Of a stretch of 23,055 nucleotides of DNA, positions 7,464 through 14,696 are shown one piece after another. The DNA comes from Candidatus Uhrbacteria bacterium (lineage in GTDB: Bacteria; Patescibacteriota; Patescibacteriia; JACQSD01). The position numbers were made by a program, and so were the translations under genes. Under the pieces are notes generated by a model that did no database searches, was not told the origin of the DNA, and saw only the letters and a list, made by a program, of their open reading frames with translations. The stretch spans positions 1 to 23,055 of the forward strand of contig JACQSD010000006.1 in NCBI GenBank assembly GCA_016206165.1. The letters run 5' to 3'. Each line of letters starts with the position of its first letter. Positions within the stretch are counted from its first letter, which is position 1.

Positions 7464-7757
7464 ATGTCTGATCCAATTCTTCCAATGACGCCGGTAACAC
7501 CAGAAGGTGCAACGCCGGTACAACCAAAGACGATTACGCTGAAGATTCCGCAATTGAATATTCAGGCGGTCATCTTGGGGCTTCTTGCCCTCGTGACGAT
7601 TTTTCAGACCGTGCAGCTCTATACCCTAAAGTCAGGGGTCGCAACTCTTTCAATAAAACCCGCAGCTGCAGCGGCAAGCGCGCCAGCAGGAGGGTCGAGT
7701 GCTCCCGCGGCTGGGGGGAGCGATAATGGTCTCCAAGGAATGGTAGGAGGTTGTTAA
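7464..7757 (+). CDS. Small single-span membrane protein, unknown
   Basis: The 97-aa product has a Pro/Thr-rich N-terminus, one membrane span (about residues 34-52, with AVILGLLALVTIFQTVQLY) and a low-complexity Ala/Gly/Ser tail ending in MVGGC. I recognise no family. It is followed 2 nt later by the His-rich protein, whose SD (AGGAGG 7745-7750) lies in its last codons, so the two are probably translated from one message. The start is ATG 7464; no clear SD precedes it. Confidence 0.6.
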   Translation: MSDPILPMTPVTPEGATPVQPKTITLKIPQLNIQAVILGLLALVTIFQTVQLYTLKSGVATLSIKPAAAAASAPAGGSSAPAAGGSDNGLQGMVGGC

Positions 7758-7759
7758 CT

Positions 7760-8302
7760 ATGGACGAACAATTATCAAAACAAGAGCAGCGAAGGCTTGA
7801 ATACGTTGCTGCAGAACGGACGCGATCACGGAAGCAGTTCGTGCGCCGTTTTATGAAATGGGCACTCATCATCGTGCTCGCTGTTGGTGTGGTCGGATAT
7901 TTTATTTGGTTTGTTGCCAATCAACCGGTGCCGGCGGAAGCCGATATCATCTCACGGAACGGAATGCACTGGCATCCGCACCTTCGTATTGCCATCAAAG
8001 GAAAAGAAGAGGTGATTCCGCCGGGCATTGGGCTTGGCGCTGTGCATGATCCGATGCACACCCATGACCCTGATGGGATTATTCACCTTGAATATGGACA
8101 AGGAATGCGCGTGACAAAAGACGATACGCGGCTCGGAAGGTTTTTTGAGATTTGGGGGAAGCAATTTACGAAAGAGTGTATTTTTGATTCTTGTACCGGG
8201 GGTGAAGGAACGATGAAAATGATGGTCAATGGCAAGGAGAATACAGAATTTGAGCACTACGCGATGCAGGATAATGATAAGATTGAAATTATCTACGAAT
8301 AG
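7760..8302 (+). CDS. Membrane-anchored His-rich protein, unknown function
   Basis: Start ATG 7760 is chosen over TTG 7751 because AGGAGG sits at 7745-7750. The 180-aa product has a charged N-terminus, one span (about 33-53) and an extracytoplasmic domain with HWHPH (70-74), VHDPMHTHDPDGIIH (95-109) and RLGRFFEIWGKQF. This arrangement of paired His motifs followed by an IWG segment recurs, as I remember it, in uncharacterised secreted proteins of archaea and bacteria. The His clusters suggest metal binding, but no activity is known. It ends 3 nt before the ThDP enzyme start, so the metabolic genes may be read from the same transcript. Confidence 0.7.
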   Translation: MDEQLSKQEQRRLEYVAAERTRSRKQFVRRFMKWALIIVLAVGVVGYFIWFVANQPVPAEADIISRNGMHWHPHLRIAIKGKEEVIPPGIGLGAVHDPMHTHDPDGIIHLEYGQGMRVTKDDTRLGRFFEIWGKQFTKECIFDSCTGGEGTMKMMVNGKENTEFEHYAMQDNDKIEIIYE

Positions 8303-8305
8303 AAT

Positions 8306-9946
8306 ATGAAGGCATCTGATCTCTTTGTTCGCGCGCTCGAACAAGAGGGCATCAAATATATTTTTGGTGTTCCTGGCGAAGAAAATCTTGATTTTCTTGA
8401 ATCGTTGCGTCCATCAACGATTCAATTTGTTTTAACGCGGCATGAGCAGGCTGCAGGGTTTATGGCAGCGACCATCGGGCGACTCACCGGGAAAGCAGGG
8501 GTTTGTCTTTCCACACTGGGGCCAGGAGCGACGAATCTCCTCACGAGTGCGGCATACGCGCAACTTGGGGGCATGCCGATGGTCATGATCACAGGGCAGA
8601 AGGCACTCAAGCATCGTCGGCAAGGACATTTTCAGATGGTTGATACGATTGAAATGTTTGATCCAGTGACGAAATTGAATAAACAAATTATTGATGGAAA
8701 TGATATTCCTGCACTTGTGCGCGATGCATTCCGTGTTGCTGAAGAAGAACGCCCGGGAGCGGTGCATCTTGAACTACCCGAAGATGTCGCTCATGAGGAA
8801 GTGGAAGGGGCTCCACTCCTCGTGACGAATCCCCGGCGTCCGATTGCCGAGGAGAAAGCTGTGCGGATTGCGGTTGCAATGATCGAAGCAGCGAAACATC
8901 CGCTCATCCTCATTGGAGCAGGGGCGAATCGGAAACGCACATCAAAAATGCTCTCTGCATTTGTTGAAAAAACCGGGATTCCTTTTTTCTCGACGCAGAT
9001 GGGGAAAGGAGTGCTTGATGAGCGACATCCACGCGCGCTCGGCACGGCAGCACTCTCGGCAAACGATTACCTCCATTGCGCAGTGGAGCATGCAGACCTC
9101 ATCATTAACGTGGGGCATGATGTCGTTGAGAAGCCGCCGTTTATCATGACGCAAGGTCAGCAAAAGGTCATCCACATCAATTTTTCTTCCGCACACGTTG
9201 ATGCAATTTATTTCCCGCACCATGAAGTGATTGGTGACATTGCGAATGCACTCTGGCACATGGGCGAACGTATACAAAAACAACCACACTGGGATTTTTC
9301 GTATGATGAGCGCGTCCGCGAGGAGCTTCGCGTGCATATGGAGGAGCGTGCGCACGATGATCATGTACCGATGCTCCCGCAGCGCATCATTAATGATCTC
9401 CGCGCGGTTGTTCCGGAGGATGGCATCGTCACGCTCGATAATGGAATGTATAAATTGTGGTTTGCGCGGAATTACCCTTGTTTTTTACCAAACACACTCC
9501 TCCTTGATAACGCACTTGCGACCATGGGTGCTGGGCTCCCCGCAGCAATTGCTGCAACGCTTGTTGCGCCAGAAAAAAAAGTCGTCGCAGTATGTGGCGA
9601 TGGGGGATTTATGATGAGTGCAGCGGAATTAGAAACTGCCGTCCGCCTCAAGCTTGACCTCACTGTCATCATTCTCAATGATCGTGGTCTTGGTATGATC
9701 GCATGGAAACAACAAGCGGAAGGCCTCGCGCCATTTGGGCTTACTTTTGGGAATCCTGATTTTGTTGCGCTTGCGCAAAGTTTTGGCGCAACTGGACATC
9801 GCGTTCGTGAGGCGCGTGATTTGCACGCGATGCTCACTGCATGTTTGCAAGAGCAAGGCGTCCATGTGATCGAAGTCCCCATTGATTATTCCGAGAACGA
9901 CCGCGTGTTCACAAAAGAATTACAAGCGAAAATTTGTCCACGATAA
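8306..9946 (+). CDS. ThDP-dependent decarboxylase (acetolactate synthase-like; probable 2-oxoglutarate decarboxylase)
   Basis: The 546-aa enzyme has the three-domain ThDP fold: FGVPGEENLDF near the N-terminus, the cofactor-activating Glu47 in LTRHEQAAGF, LSTLGPGATNLLT, and the ThDP/Mg motif GDG (431-433) through LND (457-459). By overall likeness it would be called acetolactate synthase large subunit. However, no regulatory small subunit or other ilv gene is nearby, and the next gene is a semialdehyde dehydrogenase. In Synechococcus sp. PCC 7002 the same gene pair, with the enzyme also first annotated as acetolactate synthase, is 2-oxoglutarate decarboxylase plus SSADH, and the PGEENL start recalls that group. 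Enzyme class is firm; the substrate is inferred from context. Confidence 0.85.
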   Translation: MKASDLFVRALEQEGIKYIFGVPGEENLDFLESLRPSTIQFVLTRHEQAAGFMAATIGRLTGKAGVCLSTLGPGATNLLTSAAYAQLGGMPMVMITGQKALKHRRQGHFQMVDTIEMFDPVTKLNKQIIDGNDIPALVRDAFRVAEEERPGAVHLELPEDVAHEEVEGAPLLVTNPRRPIAEEKAVRIAVAMIEAAKHPLILIGAGANRKRTSKMLSAFVEKTGIPFFSTQMGKGVLDERHPRALGTAALSANDYLHCAVEHADLIINVGHDVVEKPPFIMTQGQQKVIHINFSSAHVDAIYFPHHEVIGDIANALWHMGERIQKQPHWDFSYDERVREELRVHMEERAHDDHVPMLPQRIINDLRAVVPEDGIVTLDNGMYKLWFARNYPCFLPNTLLLDNALATMGAGLPAAIAATLVAPEKKVVAVCGDGGFMMSAAELETAVRLKLDLTVIILNDRGLGMIAWKQQAEGLAPFGLTFGNPDFVALAQSFGATGHRVREARDLHAMLTACLQEQGVHVIEVPIDYSENDRVFTKELQAKICPR

Positions 9947-9948
9947 GT

Positions 9949-10082
9949 ATGCCCCGTTAGAAGTTTGTCTTCTTATCGAAGGGGTATTCATAAATAGAAG
10001 ATCTGTTGATCAATATCATTATTTTTTTCTTAGGGCGAAAAAATCGAAGGGATTTTTTCGCGAAGAACTTCTAACGGGGTAT
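9949..10082. repeat. 17-bp inverted repeat with internal hairpin, ending at the ALDH start codon
   Basis: The 134-nt spacer is bounded by a left arm starting ATGCCCCGTTAG (9949-9965) and a right arm ending CTAACGGGGTAT (10066-10082). The arms are complementary at 16 of 17 positions, and the exception is a G-U pair in RNA. TCTTC (9968-9972) and GAAGA (10062-10066) can prolong the stem. Inside is a perfect 10-bp hairpin CGAAAAAATC/GATTTTTTCG (10036-10045 with 10051-10060). The right arm includes the only SD-like stretch (GGGG) and the first bases of the next start codon. It may be a mobile palindromic element, an RNA switch, or both. Confidence 0.75.
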
Positions 10083-11445
10083 GTCTATCCGCTCGGTCAA
10101 TCCAGCAACAGAGGAAACACTCAAAACATTTGTGGAGCTTTCCGATGACACGATACAAAGCGCCATTGATCGTGGAGCGCGCGCGTTTCTTTCCTGGAGC
10201 ACCACAACGCTTTATGATCGCCGCGTTGCCATGGAGCGTGTTGCTGCACGATTACGATCACAAAAAAAAGAGCTCGCGACGCTCATGGCGCTTGAGATGG
10301 GGAAGCCAGTCACGCAAGGAATGGCGGAGATTGAGAAATGCGCATTGACATGTTCGTTTTATGCGGAACATGCGGAGCAGATGCTCGCGCCGGAAGTGGT
10401 GGTGACAGATGCACGGGAAAGCTACGTCGAGTTCGACCCGCTCGGGATTATTCTCGCGGTCATGCCATGGAATTTTCCATTTTGGCAGGTCATTCGCTTT
10501 GCCGCACCTGCACTGATGGCAGGAAACGTAGGGATTCTGAAGCATGCGTCAAATGTGCCACAGTGTGCACTTGCGCTTGAAGCGCTTTTTTTGGAAGCTG
10601 GATTTCCAGAAGGAGTTTTTCAGAGCTTGCTCATTGGGTCGGGGAAGGTAGAAACAATTATCGAAGATCCTCGGGTATGCGCAGTGACATTGACTGGGAG
10701 CGAAGGAGCGGGGAGTCAGGTCGCCGCAGCCGCAGGTCGCGCGCTTAAAAAGACAGTGATGGAACTCGGCGGGAGCGATCCATTCATTGTGCTCGGAGAT
10801 GCAGATCTTGGCGCCGCCTGTACGGTCGCCGCGAACGCGCGACTCCAGAACAATGGACAAAGTTGTATCGCAGCAAAGCGGTTCATTGTCGTCCGAGAGC
10901 AATATGATGCATTTGTCGATCGTTTCAAAAGCGCGATGCAGTTGATGATCGTTGGAGACCCACTCGACGAAGCAACGAACGTCGGACCGCTTGCCACGGC
11001 GCAGATTCGTGATGATCTTGACCGGCAAGTGCAGGGAAGTATCGCGCAAGGTGCACGCCTTGTTTGTGGAGGGACGCGAATGGAAGGGAAAGGGTATTTT
11101 TATGCGCCAACGATCCTTGCTGATGTCAAAAAGGGGATGCTTGTCTATGACGAAGAGGTATTTGGCCCGGTCGCGGCGGTCATCCGTGTGCGTGATGTCG
11201 AAGAGGCAATCGCGGTTGCGAATGATACGCCATATGGGCTTGGCGCATCACTCTGGACACGAAATACCGACGAAGCAAAAAAAATTGCTCGCCGCCTTGA
11301 GGCAGGAGCAGTGTTTGTGAATGGGATGGTGAAATCAGACCCACGACTTCCCTTTGGCGGCGTGAAGCGATCAGGTTATGGTCGTGAGTTATCGCACTAC
11401 GGTTTGAAGGAATTCGTGAATGTGAAGACGGTGTGGATGAAGTAA
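10081..11445 (+). CDS. NAD(P)-dependent aldehyde dehydrogenase, succinate-semialdehyde type
   Basis: The 454-aa enzyme has all ALDH hallmarks: the Rossmann region with LAVMPWNFPFWQV, MELGGSDPFIV with the general base Glu228, NNGQSCIAAKRF with the nucleophile Cys262, EEVFGPV, and the C-terminal LPFGGVKRSGYGREL. Length and motifs match short succinate-semialdehyde dehydrogenases (GabD/Sad type, and the cyanobacterial SSADH). Expected reaction: succinic semialdehyde to succinate with reduction of NAD(P). With the upstream decarboxylase it would convert 2-oxoglutarate to succinate, bypassing 2-oxoglutarate dehydrogenase. The start codon lies at the foot of a large RNA-type stem. The stop abuts a convergent gene with no space for a terminator. 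Confidence 0.9.
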   Translation: MSIRSVNPATEETLKTFVELSDDTIQSAIDRGARAFLSWSTTTLYDRRVAMERVAARLRSQKKELATLMALEMGKPVTQGMAEIEKCALTCSFYAEHAEQMLAPEVVVTDARESYVEFDPLGIILAVMPWNFPFWQVIRFAAPALMAGNVGILKHASNVPQCALALEALFLEAGFPEGVFQSLLIGSGKVETIIEDPRVCAVTLTGSEGAGSQVAAAAGRALKKTVMELGGSDPFIVLGDADLGAACTVAANARLQNNGQSCIAAKRFIVVREQYDAFVDRFKSAMQLMIVGDPLDEATNVGPLATAQIRDDLDRQVQGSIAQGARLVCGGTRMEGKGYFYAPTILADVKKGMLVYDEEVFGPVAAVIRVRDVEEAIAVANDTPYGLGASLWTRNTDEAKKIARRLEAGAVFVNGMVKSDPRLPFGGVKRSGYGRELSHYGLKEFVNVKTVWMK

Positions 11446-12012
11446 TTAATGGATCGTGTATCCCTGTGGGCGCTTTTCTTGGTTGAGGAGCGCTTGTTGT
11501 TTTTTTCTAAAGACAAGCCCAACCCACACAAAAATGATCATGAATGCAATCCCGGCGATAAGGAAGATGTACCAAACGATACTGATTTCTCCAGGGAGTG
11601 CACTTGCGGACGGATCATTCGGATCCACTTTCACTGGTACCGTTGCTCCGACTTGATATTTGTTGACAATGTTCTCAACGCTTGAGCGTAATGATGTTGA
11701 CCCCCAGTTTCCGAGTGAACCTTTGTGTACGGTGTCGTTGACAGTGTACGTATATTCAACGACAGGGGAATACATGAGTCCGGAATCCCCGTATGATTCA
11801 ATGATCTCTGATCGTGTCACCGTTGCCGATGCGTCGGCCCATGTGTTGCTGCGCGTGTAGTCTTGGTAGATAAAATAGCCTCCGAGGAGCACAAAGATGA
11901 GCGGGACGCTCACCCCGGAAACTAGGAACGTTTTCCATGGAAATCTTTTTATACTCTCCGGATCGTTGAGATTTGCGACGTTCCTCCCGCTCGAAAAAGA
12001 TATAAAGGCCAT
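11446..12012 (-). CDS. DUF3592 family membrane protein
   Basis: The 188-aa product has two membrane spans (about residues 28-50 and 146-168) around an extracytoplasmic domain. That domain reads WADASATVTRSEIIES, SPVVEYTYTVND and KYQVGATVPVKVDPNDPS, the usual DUF3592 signature. Function of the family is unknown. It is the only minus-strand gene in the centre of the window and its stop touches the stop of the convergent aldehyde dehydrogenase gene. A good promoter lies just upstream on the minus strand. Confidence 0.85.
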   Translation of the reverse strand: MAFISFSSGRNVANLNDPESIKRFPWKTFLVSGVSVPLIFVLLGGYFIYQDYTRSNTWADASATVTRSEIIESYGDSGLMYSPVVEYTYTVNDTVHKGSLGNWGSTSLRSSVENIVNKYQVGATVPVKVDPNDPSASALPGEISIVWYIFLIAGIAFMIIFVWVGLVFRKKQQALLNQEKRPQGYTIH

Positions 12013-12040
12013 AGGATTGTTGATGAATAATTATGAAATC

Positions 12041-12069
12041 AGTATAGCAGAAATATGGAAAATAGTGAA
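12041..12069 (-). promoter_or_regulatory. Promoter of the DUF3592 gene
   Basis: On the minus strand TTCACT (complement of 12064-12069) lies 17 nt from TATACT (complement of 12041-12046), with TG one base before the -10 (extended -10). Expected start is near 12034, about 22 nt before the ATG. Confidence 0.6.
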
Positions 12070-12086
12070 AAAAAAGCATTAACCCA

Positions 12087-12115
12087 TTGTCTTTATTATC
12101 GAAGCATCCTATGAT
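12087..12115 (+). promoter_or_regulatory. Promoter of the PpnP-like operon
   Basis: TTGTCT (12087-12092), a 17-nt spacer and TATGAT (12110-12115). Expected start is near 12122, giving a leader of about 38 nt with a good SD. It is divergent from the DUF3592 promoter; together they account for the 12013-12159 gap. Confidence 0.6.
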
Positions 12116-12159
12116 GCTGGCGAGAGAGAATTTGTTCATTCCAATTGGGAGGATCATTG

Positions 12160-12426
12160 ATGGCGATCAAGCACAGTAGTCGAAAGAAAGGTGGCGTACA
12201 AACGCTCCGATACATGGAGGATGGCGGGGAAATTGAGGTTGGCGTTTTTGATCAGGGAGAGTACACGTTTACGCTCGACCGTGATCAGACTGTGAAAATT
12301 CTCCGTGGTGGAATGGTTGTCAACAATGTCCACCACATTCGCGGAGAAGAACTTTCCTTCACTGCCGGAACTACCGTCGTTATTGTGTGTAGGTTCCCGT
12401 GCGCGTACATTTGTTTCTACGAATAG
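12160..12426 (+). CDS. ppnP: PpnP-like pyrimidine/purine nucleoside phosphorylase (DUF1255 cupin)
   Basis: ATG 12160 is the start because GGGAGGA (12147-12153) is spaced correctly; a TTG at 12145 would overlap that SD. The 88-aa single-domain cupin reads GVQTLRYMEDGGEIEVGVFD, GEYTFTLDRDQTVKILRGGM, ELSFTAGTT and a final CAYICFYE. This follows the E. coli PpnP (YaiE) pattern of VGVMxxGEYTF, a central turn and a YxCxY end. PpnP cleaves nucleosides with phosphate to give free base and ribose 1-phosphate, which suits a salvage-dependent organism. It shares a transcript with the next small gene, which starts 10 nt after the stop and is followed by a terminator. Confidence 0.75.
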   Translation: MAIKHSSRKKGGVQTLRYMEDGGEIEVGVFDQGEYTFTLDRDQTVKILRGGMVVNNVHHIRGEELSFTAGTTVVIVCRFPCAYICFYE

Positions 12427-12436
12427 GAGGAACGCC

Positions 12437-12649
12437 ATGAGTAAGAAGACCGCTAAAGTTTCTTTTAGGCCCGGAAAGGATTTCCTCCCCAACCTCGGCG
12501 AATGGGCCCGAGCAAACGGGGTCGGTTGTCAAGCGGGATCACCACCTCCCACCGCCAAGCGAGAAGGGGATATGTTCCACTTCACCAGATATCTCCACGA
12601 CTACCGCCGAACGACCGGGAGCAGTTTCTCTCTTCTCGGACGACCGTAA
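12437..12649 (+). CDS. Hypothetical 70-aa basic protein
   Basis: Start ATG 12437 is supported by a perfect AGGAGG at 12425-12430. The product is basic at its N-terminus (MSKKTAKVSFRPGKDF) and has no membrane span, no Cys pair and no family I recognise. Residues GEWARANGVGCQAG and FHFTRYLHDYRRTTG show no motif. The strong SD, its place behind the PpnP-like gene and a strong terminator support a real gene. Confidence 0.55.
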   Translation: MSKKTAKVSFRPGKDFLPNLGEWARANGVGCQAGSPPPTAKREGDMFHFTRYLHDYRRTTGSSFSLLGRP

Positions 12650-12651
12650 GT

Positions 12652-12679
12652 GCGGCTTGGAGCACAATGTGCTCGCCGC
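12652..12679 (+). other. Hairpin upstream of the terminator
   Basis: GCGGC (12652-12656) pairs with GCCGC (12675-12679), and GAGCAC (12660-12665) with GTGCTC (12669-12674) around a 3-nt loop. It may stabilise the 3' end of the message together with the terminator. Confidence 0.45.
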
Positions 12680-12687
12680 CACGTATC

Positions 12688-12725
12688 ACTGCCACCTTCC
12701 CAGCGGACGGTGGCAGTCTTTTTTT
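12688..12725 (+). terminator. Intrinsic terminator of the PpnP-like operon
   Basis: ACTGCCACC (12688-12696) pairs perfectly with GGTGGCAGT (12709-12717), followed by C and seven T (12719-12725). Confidence 0.9.
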
Positions 12726-12739
12726 AGCGAGGGGCAGTC

Positions 12740-12767
12740 TTGACATGCTTTTTATGCCGAGTATATT
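12740..12767 (+). promoter_or_regulatory. Promoter of the antitoxin-like gene
   Basis: TTGACA (12740-12745), a 16-nt spacer and TATATT (12762-12767). Expected start is near 12774, about 32 nt before ATG 12806. Confidence 0.6.
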
Positions 12768-12805
12768 GTGTATAGAGATTTGTTATTAAATTTGTGTATA
12801 CTTTT

Positions 12806-13066
12806 ATGTTCAAAGAACAATGCATCTCGGTGACGGATTTACGCACAAAGACGAAACAGTGTCTTGACGGTACGACGCAAGAGCCAAAGTATATTTTTAT
12901 GAATAACCGTCTGATTGCTGTCTTGATGAGTATCCGTACTTACGAAGATCGTTTTGCAGAACCGCGTCTTGTTGAATTATCGGAAGACGTGGTTGATGCG
13001 CGTATGAGGAGAAAGGCGGCATCCGCGCGGCGAGTAAAAAAATCGAATCTCCTCAACATTCGATAA
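12806..13066 (+). CDS. Phd/YefM-like antitoxin, apparently without a toxin partner
   Basis: From ATG 12806 (GTG 12794 would overlap promoter-like sequence) the 86-aa product starts MFKEQCISVTDLRTKTKQCL, followed by EPKYIFMNNRLIAVLMSIRTYED. This is the usual Phd/YefM fold: the beta-alpha start with a VTDLR/K stretch and the -x-x-V-L-x-S-x-x-x-Y-E core. The C-terminal part is charged and Arg/Lys-rich (RMRRKAASARRVKKS), where antitoxins bind their toxin. No RelE/ParE/Doc-type toxin follows: the next 60-70 nt lead straight into the rpsB promoter. It could act as a stand-alone repressor. Confidence 0.7.
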   Translation: MFKEQCISVTDLRTKTKQCLDGTTQEPKYIFMNNRLIAVLMSIRTYEDRFAEPRLVELSEDVVDARMRRKAASARRVKKSNLLNIR

Positions 13067-13134
13067 TTCCATGCCGCGTATTCGTGCTATTTACGAACGG
13101 CGAGACATTCTTCCGTATCTCGCGGCACGGAGTC

Positions 13135-13163
13135 TTGCACATGTTTTTATCTTCTGGTACACT
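13135..13163 (+). promoter_or_regulatory. Promoter of rpsB-tsf
   Basis: TTGCAC (13135-13140), a 17-nt spacer and TACACT (13158-13163), with TG one base before the -10. Expected start is near 13170, leaving a leader of about 115 nt before rpsB in which I see no clear conserved fold. Confidence 0.6.
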
Positions 13164-13284
13164 GTTTCCACATTATTCATAACCCATCGTGCTCGATCTC
13201 ATGCATCCTTCCCTCCATTCGCTTTTTGGCGGATCGCGGGTCGCATGAGAGTTGACAGTACGAGAGGACAAAAAGGAACATTCT

Positions 13285-14031
13285 ATGATCACGATTCCAC
13301 CACTCGTCGATTTTATGAAGGCGGGCGTTCATTTTGGGCATGCGGTTGCGAAACGGCATCCAAAAATGTCGCCTTCTATTTTTACTGCACGAAACGGCGT
13401 GCACATTATTGATCTCGAAAAAACGGTCGTCGTCCTCCAATCCGCGCTTGAATTTGTCCATCACCTCGCAGCGAGCGGGCAGACGATTGTGTTTGTCGGA
13501 TCAAAGCGCCAAGCGCAAGAGATTGTGAAGAAAGCAGCGATTGAGTGCGGGATGCCGTATGTGACGACGCGCTGGCTCGGTGGTACGATTACGAATTTCT
13601 CGGTACTCAAGAAACTTTTAAAAAAGTATCACGATCTCACCAGGAAACGAGAAAAGGGGGAACTCACAAAATATACGAAGAAGGAACAACTTGAATTTGA
13701 GCGAGAGATTATTCGACTCGAGGAAAGTGTTGGGGGAATCGCGAATCTCGAAAAAATCCCTGACGCCTTGTTTGTTGTTGATATTAAGCATGAAGAGACG
13801 GCAGTGCGCGAGGCGTTGAAGAAAAAGATTCCGATCGTTGCCATGTGTGATACGAACGTCAATCCAACAGGGATCGCATATTGTATTCCAGCGAATGACG
13901 ACGCAACCAAATCAATCGAGCTCATCACATCACTCGTCGCCGCAGCAGCACGAGAAGGCACTGCGTATCGGAAAGAACATGCAGTGGCGGCGGAGGTAAA
14001 AGCGGCTCCAGCGACTGAAGCTGGGAACTAA
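13285..14031 (+). CDS. rpsB: 30S ribosomal protein S2
   Basis: The start is set at ATG 13285 (AAGGA at 13274-13278); the TTG at 13252 would add eleven residues with no match to S2. The 248-aa protein has the S2 pattern: LVDFMKAGVHFGHAVAKRHP, RNGVHIIDLEKT, FVGSKRQAQEIV, CGMPYVTTRWLGGTITNF, KIPDALFVVDIKHEETAVRE, PIVAMCDTNVNPTGIAYCIP and NDDATKSIELIT. S2 joins the small subunit late and helps hold S1-type proteins. It is followed by tsf in the classical order. Confidence 0.97.
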   Translation: MITIPPLVDFMKAGVHFGHAVAKRHPKMSPSIFTARNGVHIIDLEKTVVVLQSALEFVHHLAASGQTIVFVGSKRQAQEIVKKAAIECGMPYVTTRWLGGTITNFSVLKKLLKKYHDLTRKREKGELTKYTKKEQLEFEREIIRLEESVGGIANLEKIPDALFVVDIKHEETAVREALKKKIPIVAMCDTNVNPTGIAYCIPANDDATKSIELITSLVAAAAREGTAYRKEHAVAAEVKAAPATEAGN

Positions 14032-14046
14032 AAGATAAGATTCGTG

Positions 14047-14083
14047 TTCGAGCCCTGTCGAGAACTTCTCAACTTCGCTCGAA
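14047..14083. repeat. Compound palindrome between rpsB and tsf
   Basis: TTCGAGC (14047-14053) pairs with GCTCGAA (14077-14083), and inside it GAGAA-C-TTCTC (14060-14070) is itself palindromic. No T-tract follows, so it is unlikely to stop transcription into tsf. It may be a dispersed palindromic repeat or set the rpsB/tsf ratio. Confidence 0.5.
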
Positions 14084-14102
14084 GAATAATATTTGATAAC
14101 GT

Positions 14103-14693
14103 ATGATCGACACATCACTTATTACGCAACTCCGTTCGGCAACAGGTGCGGGGATTGTTGATTGCAAAGAAGCGCTCACCGAGTCTGCAAATAATCTTGA
14201 GAAAGCGATTGAGATTCTTCGGAAGAAAGGACAAAGCTCAATGGCAAAACGCATGGGGCGTGTTGCACGCGAGGGAGTGGTTACTTCCTATATTCATGGC
14301 GCGAAAATTGGCGTGCTCCTCGAGCTCCTCTGCGAAACAGATTTCGTTGCCCGCACCGAGGATTTTCAAAATCTCGCAAAAGATCTTTCCATGCATATTG
14401 CCGCAAGCGCACCGGTCTATGTGAAGGCAGAAGATATTCCTACAACAGTGATTGAGAAAGAAAAAGAAATTTATCGTGAGCAGTTGAAAGCGGAAGGGAA
14501 ACCAGAGAACATGTTTGAAAAGATTATGGAGGGGAAGCTCAAGCGATTTGCCGAGGAGCAATGTCTTATTGAGCAGGTCTATTATCGCGACGAAACAAAA
14601 AAAGTGAAAGACGTGATTGCGGAAGTCATCGCGAAGACGGGAGAGAAGATCGAAGTGGGGCGATTCGTGCGTTTTGTGCTTGGAAGCACGTAA
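14103..14693 (+). CDS. tsf: Elongation factor Ts (short form)
   Basis: EF-Ts recycles EF-Tu by exchanging GDP for GTP. The N-terminal UBA-like part is clear (LITQLRSATGAGIVDCKEAL), as are KAIEILRKKG, the EF-Tu-contacting CETDFVAR and the FKNLAKDLSMHIA-type helix (here FQNLAKDLSMHIAASAP). The protein is 196 aa, the length of the single-core-domain forms (as in Thermus) rather than the roughly 280 aa of E. coli. The C-terminal module ending in GRFVRFVLGS is intact. It is preceded by rpsB after 71 nt. Confidence 0.97.
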   Translation: MIDTSLITQLRSATGAGIVDCKEALTESANNLEKAIEILRKKGQSSMAKRMGRVAREGVVTSYIHGAKIGVLLELLCETDFVARTEDFQNLAKDLSMHIAASAPVYVKAEDIPTTVIEKEKEIYREQLKAEGKPENMFEKIMEGKLKRFAEEQCLIEQVYYRDETKKVKDVIAEVIAKTGEKIEVGRFVRFVLGST

Positions 14694-14696
14694 TGT

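Noticed and set aside
6636..7553. A 305-codon minus-strand frame under the Cys-rich membrane protein
   Set aside because: The plus-strand gene has clear spans and Cys motifs; the minus frame has only repetitive Leu/Lys from the periodic spacer and no start signal.
9949..10082. The spacer as a simple intrinsic terminator of the decarboxylase gene
   Set aside because: The outer stem ends in the next start codon without a T-tract. Only the inner hairpin has T-rich flanks, and those are part of its own stem.
13071..13412. A 113-codon frame after the antitoxin, considered as a toxin gene
   Set aside because: It shows no RelE/ParE/Doc features, contains the rpsB promoter and runs into rpsB in another frame.
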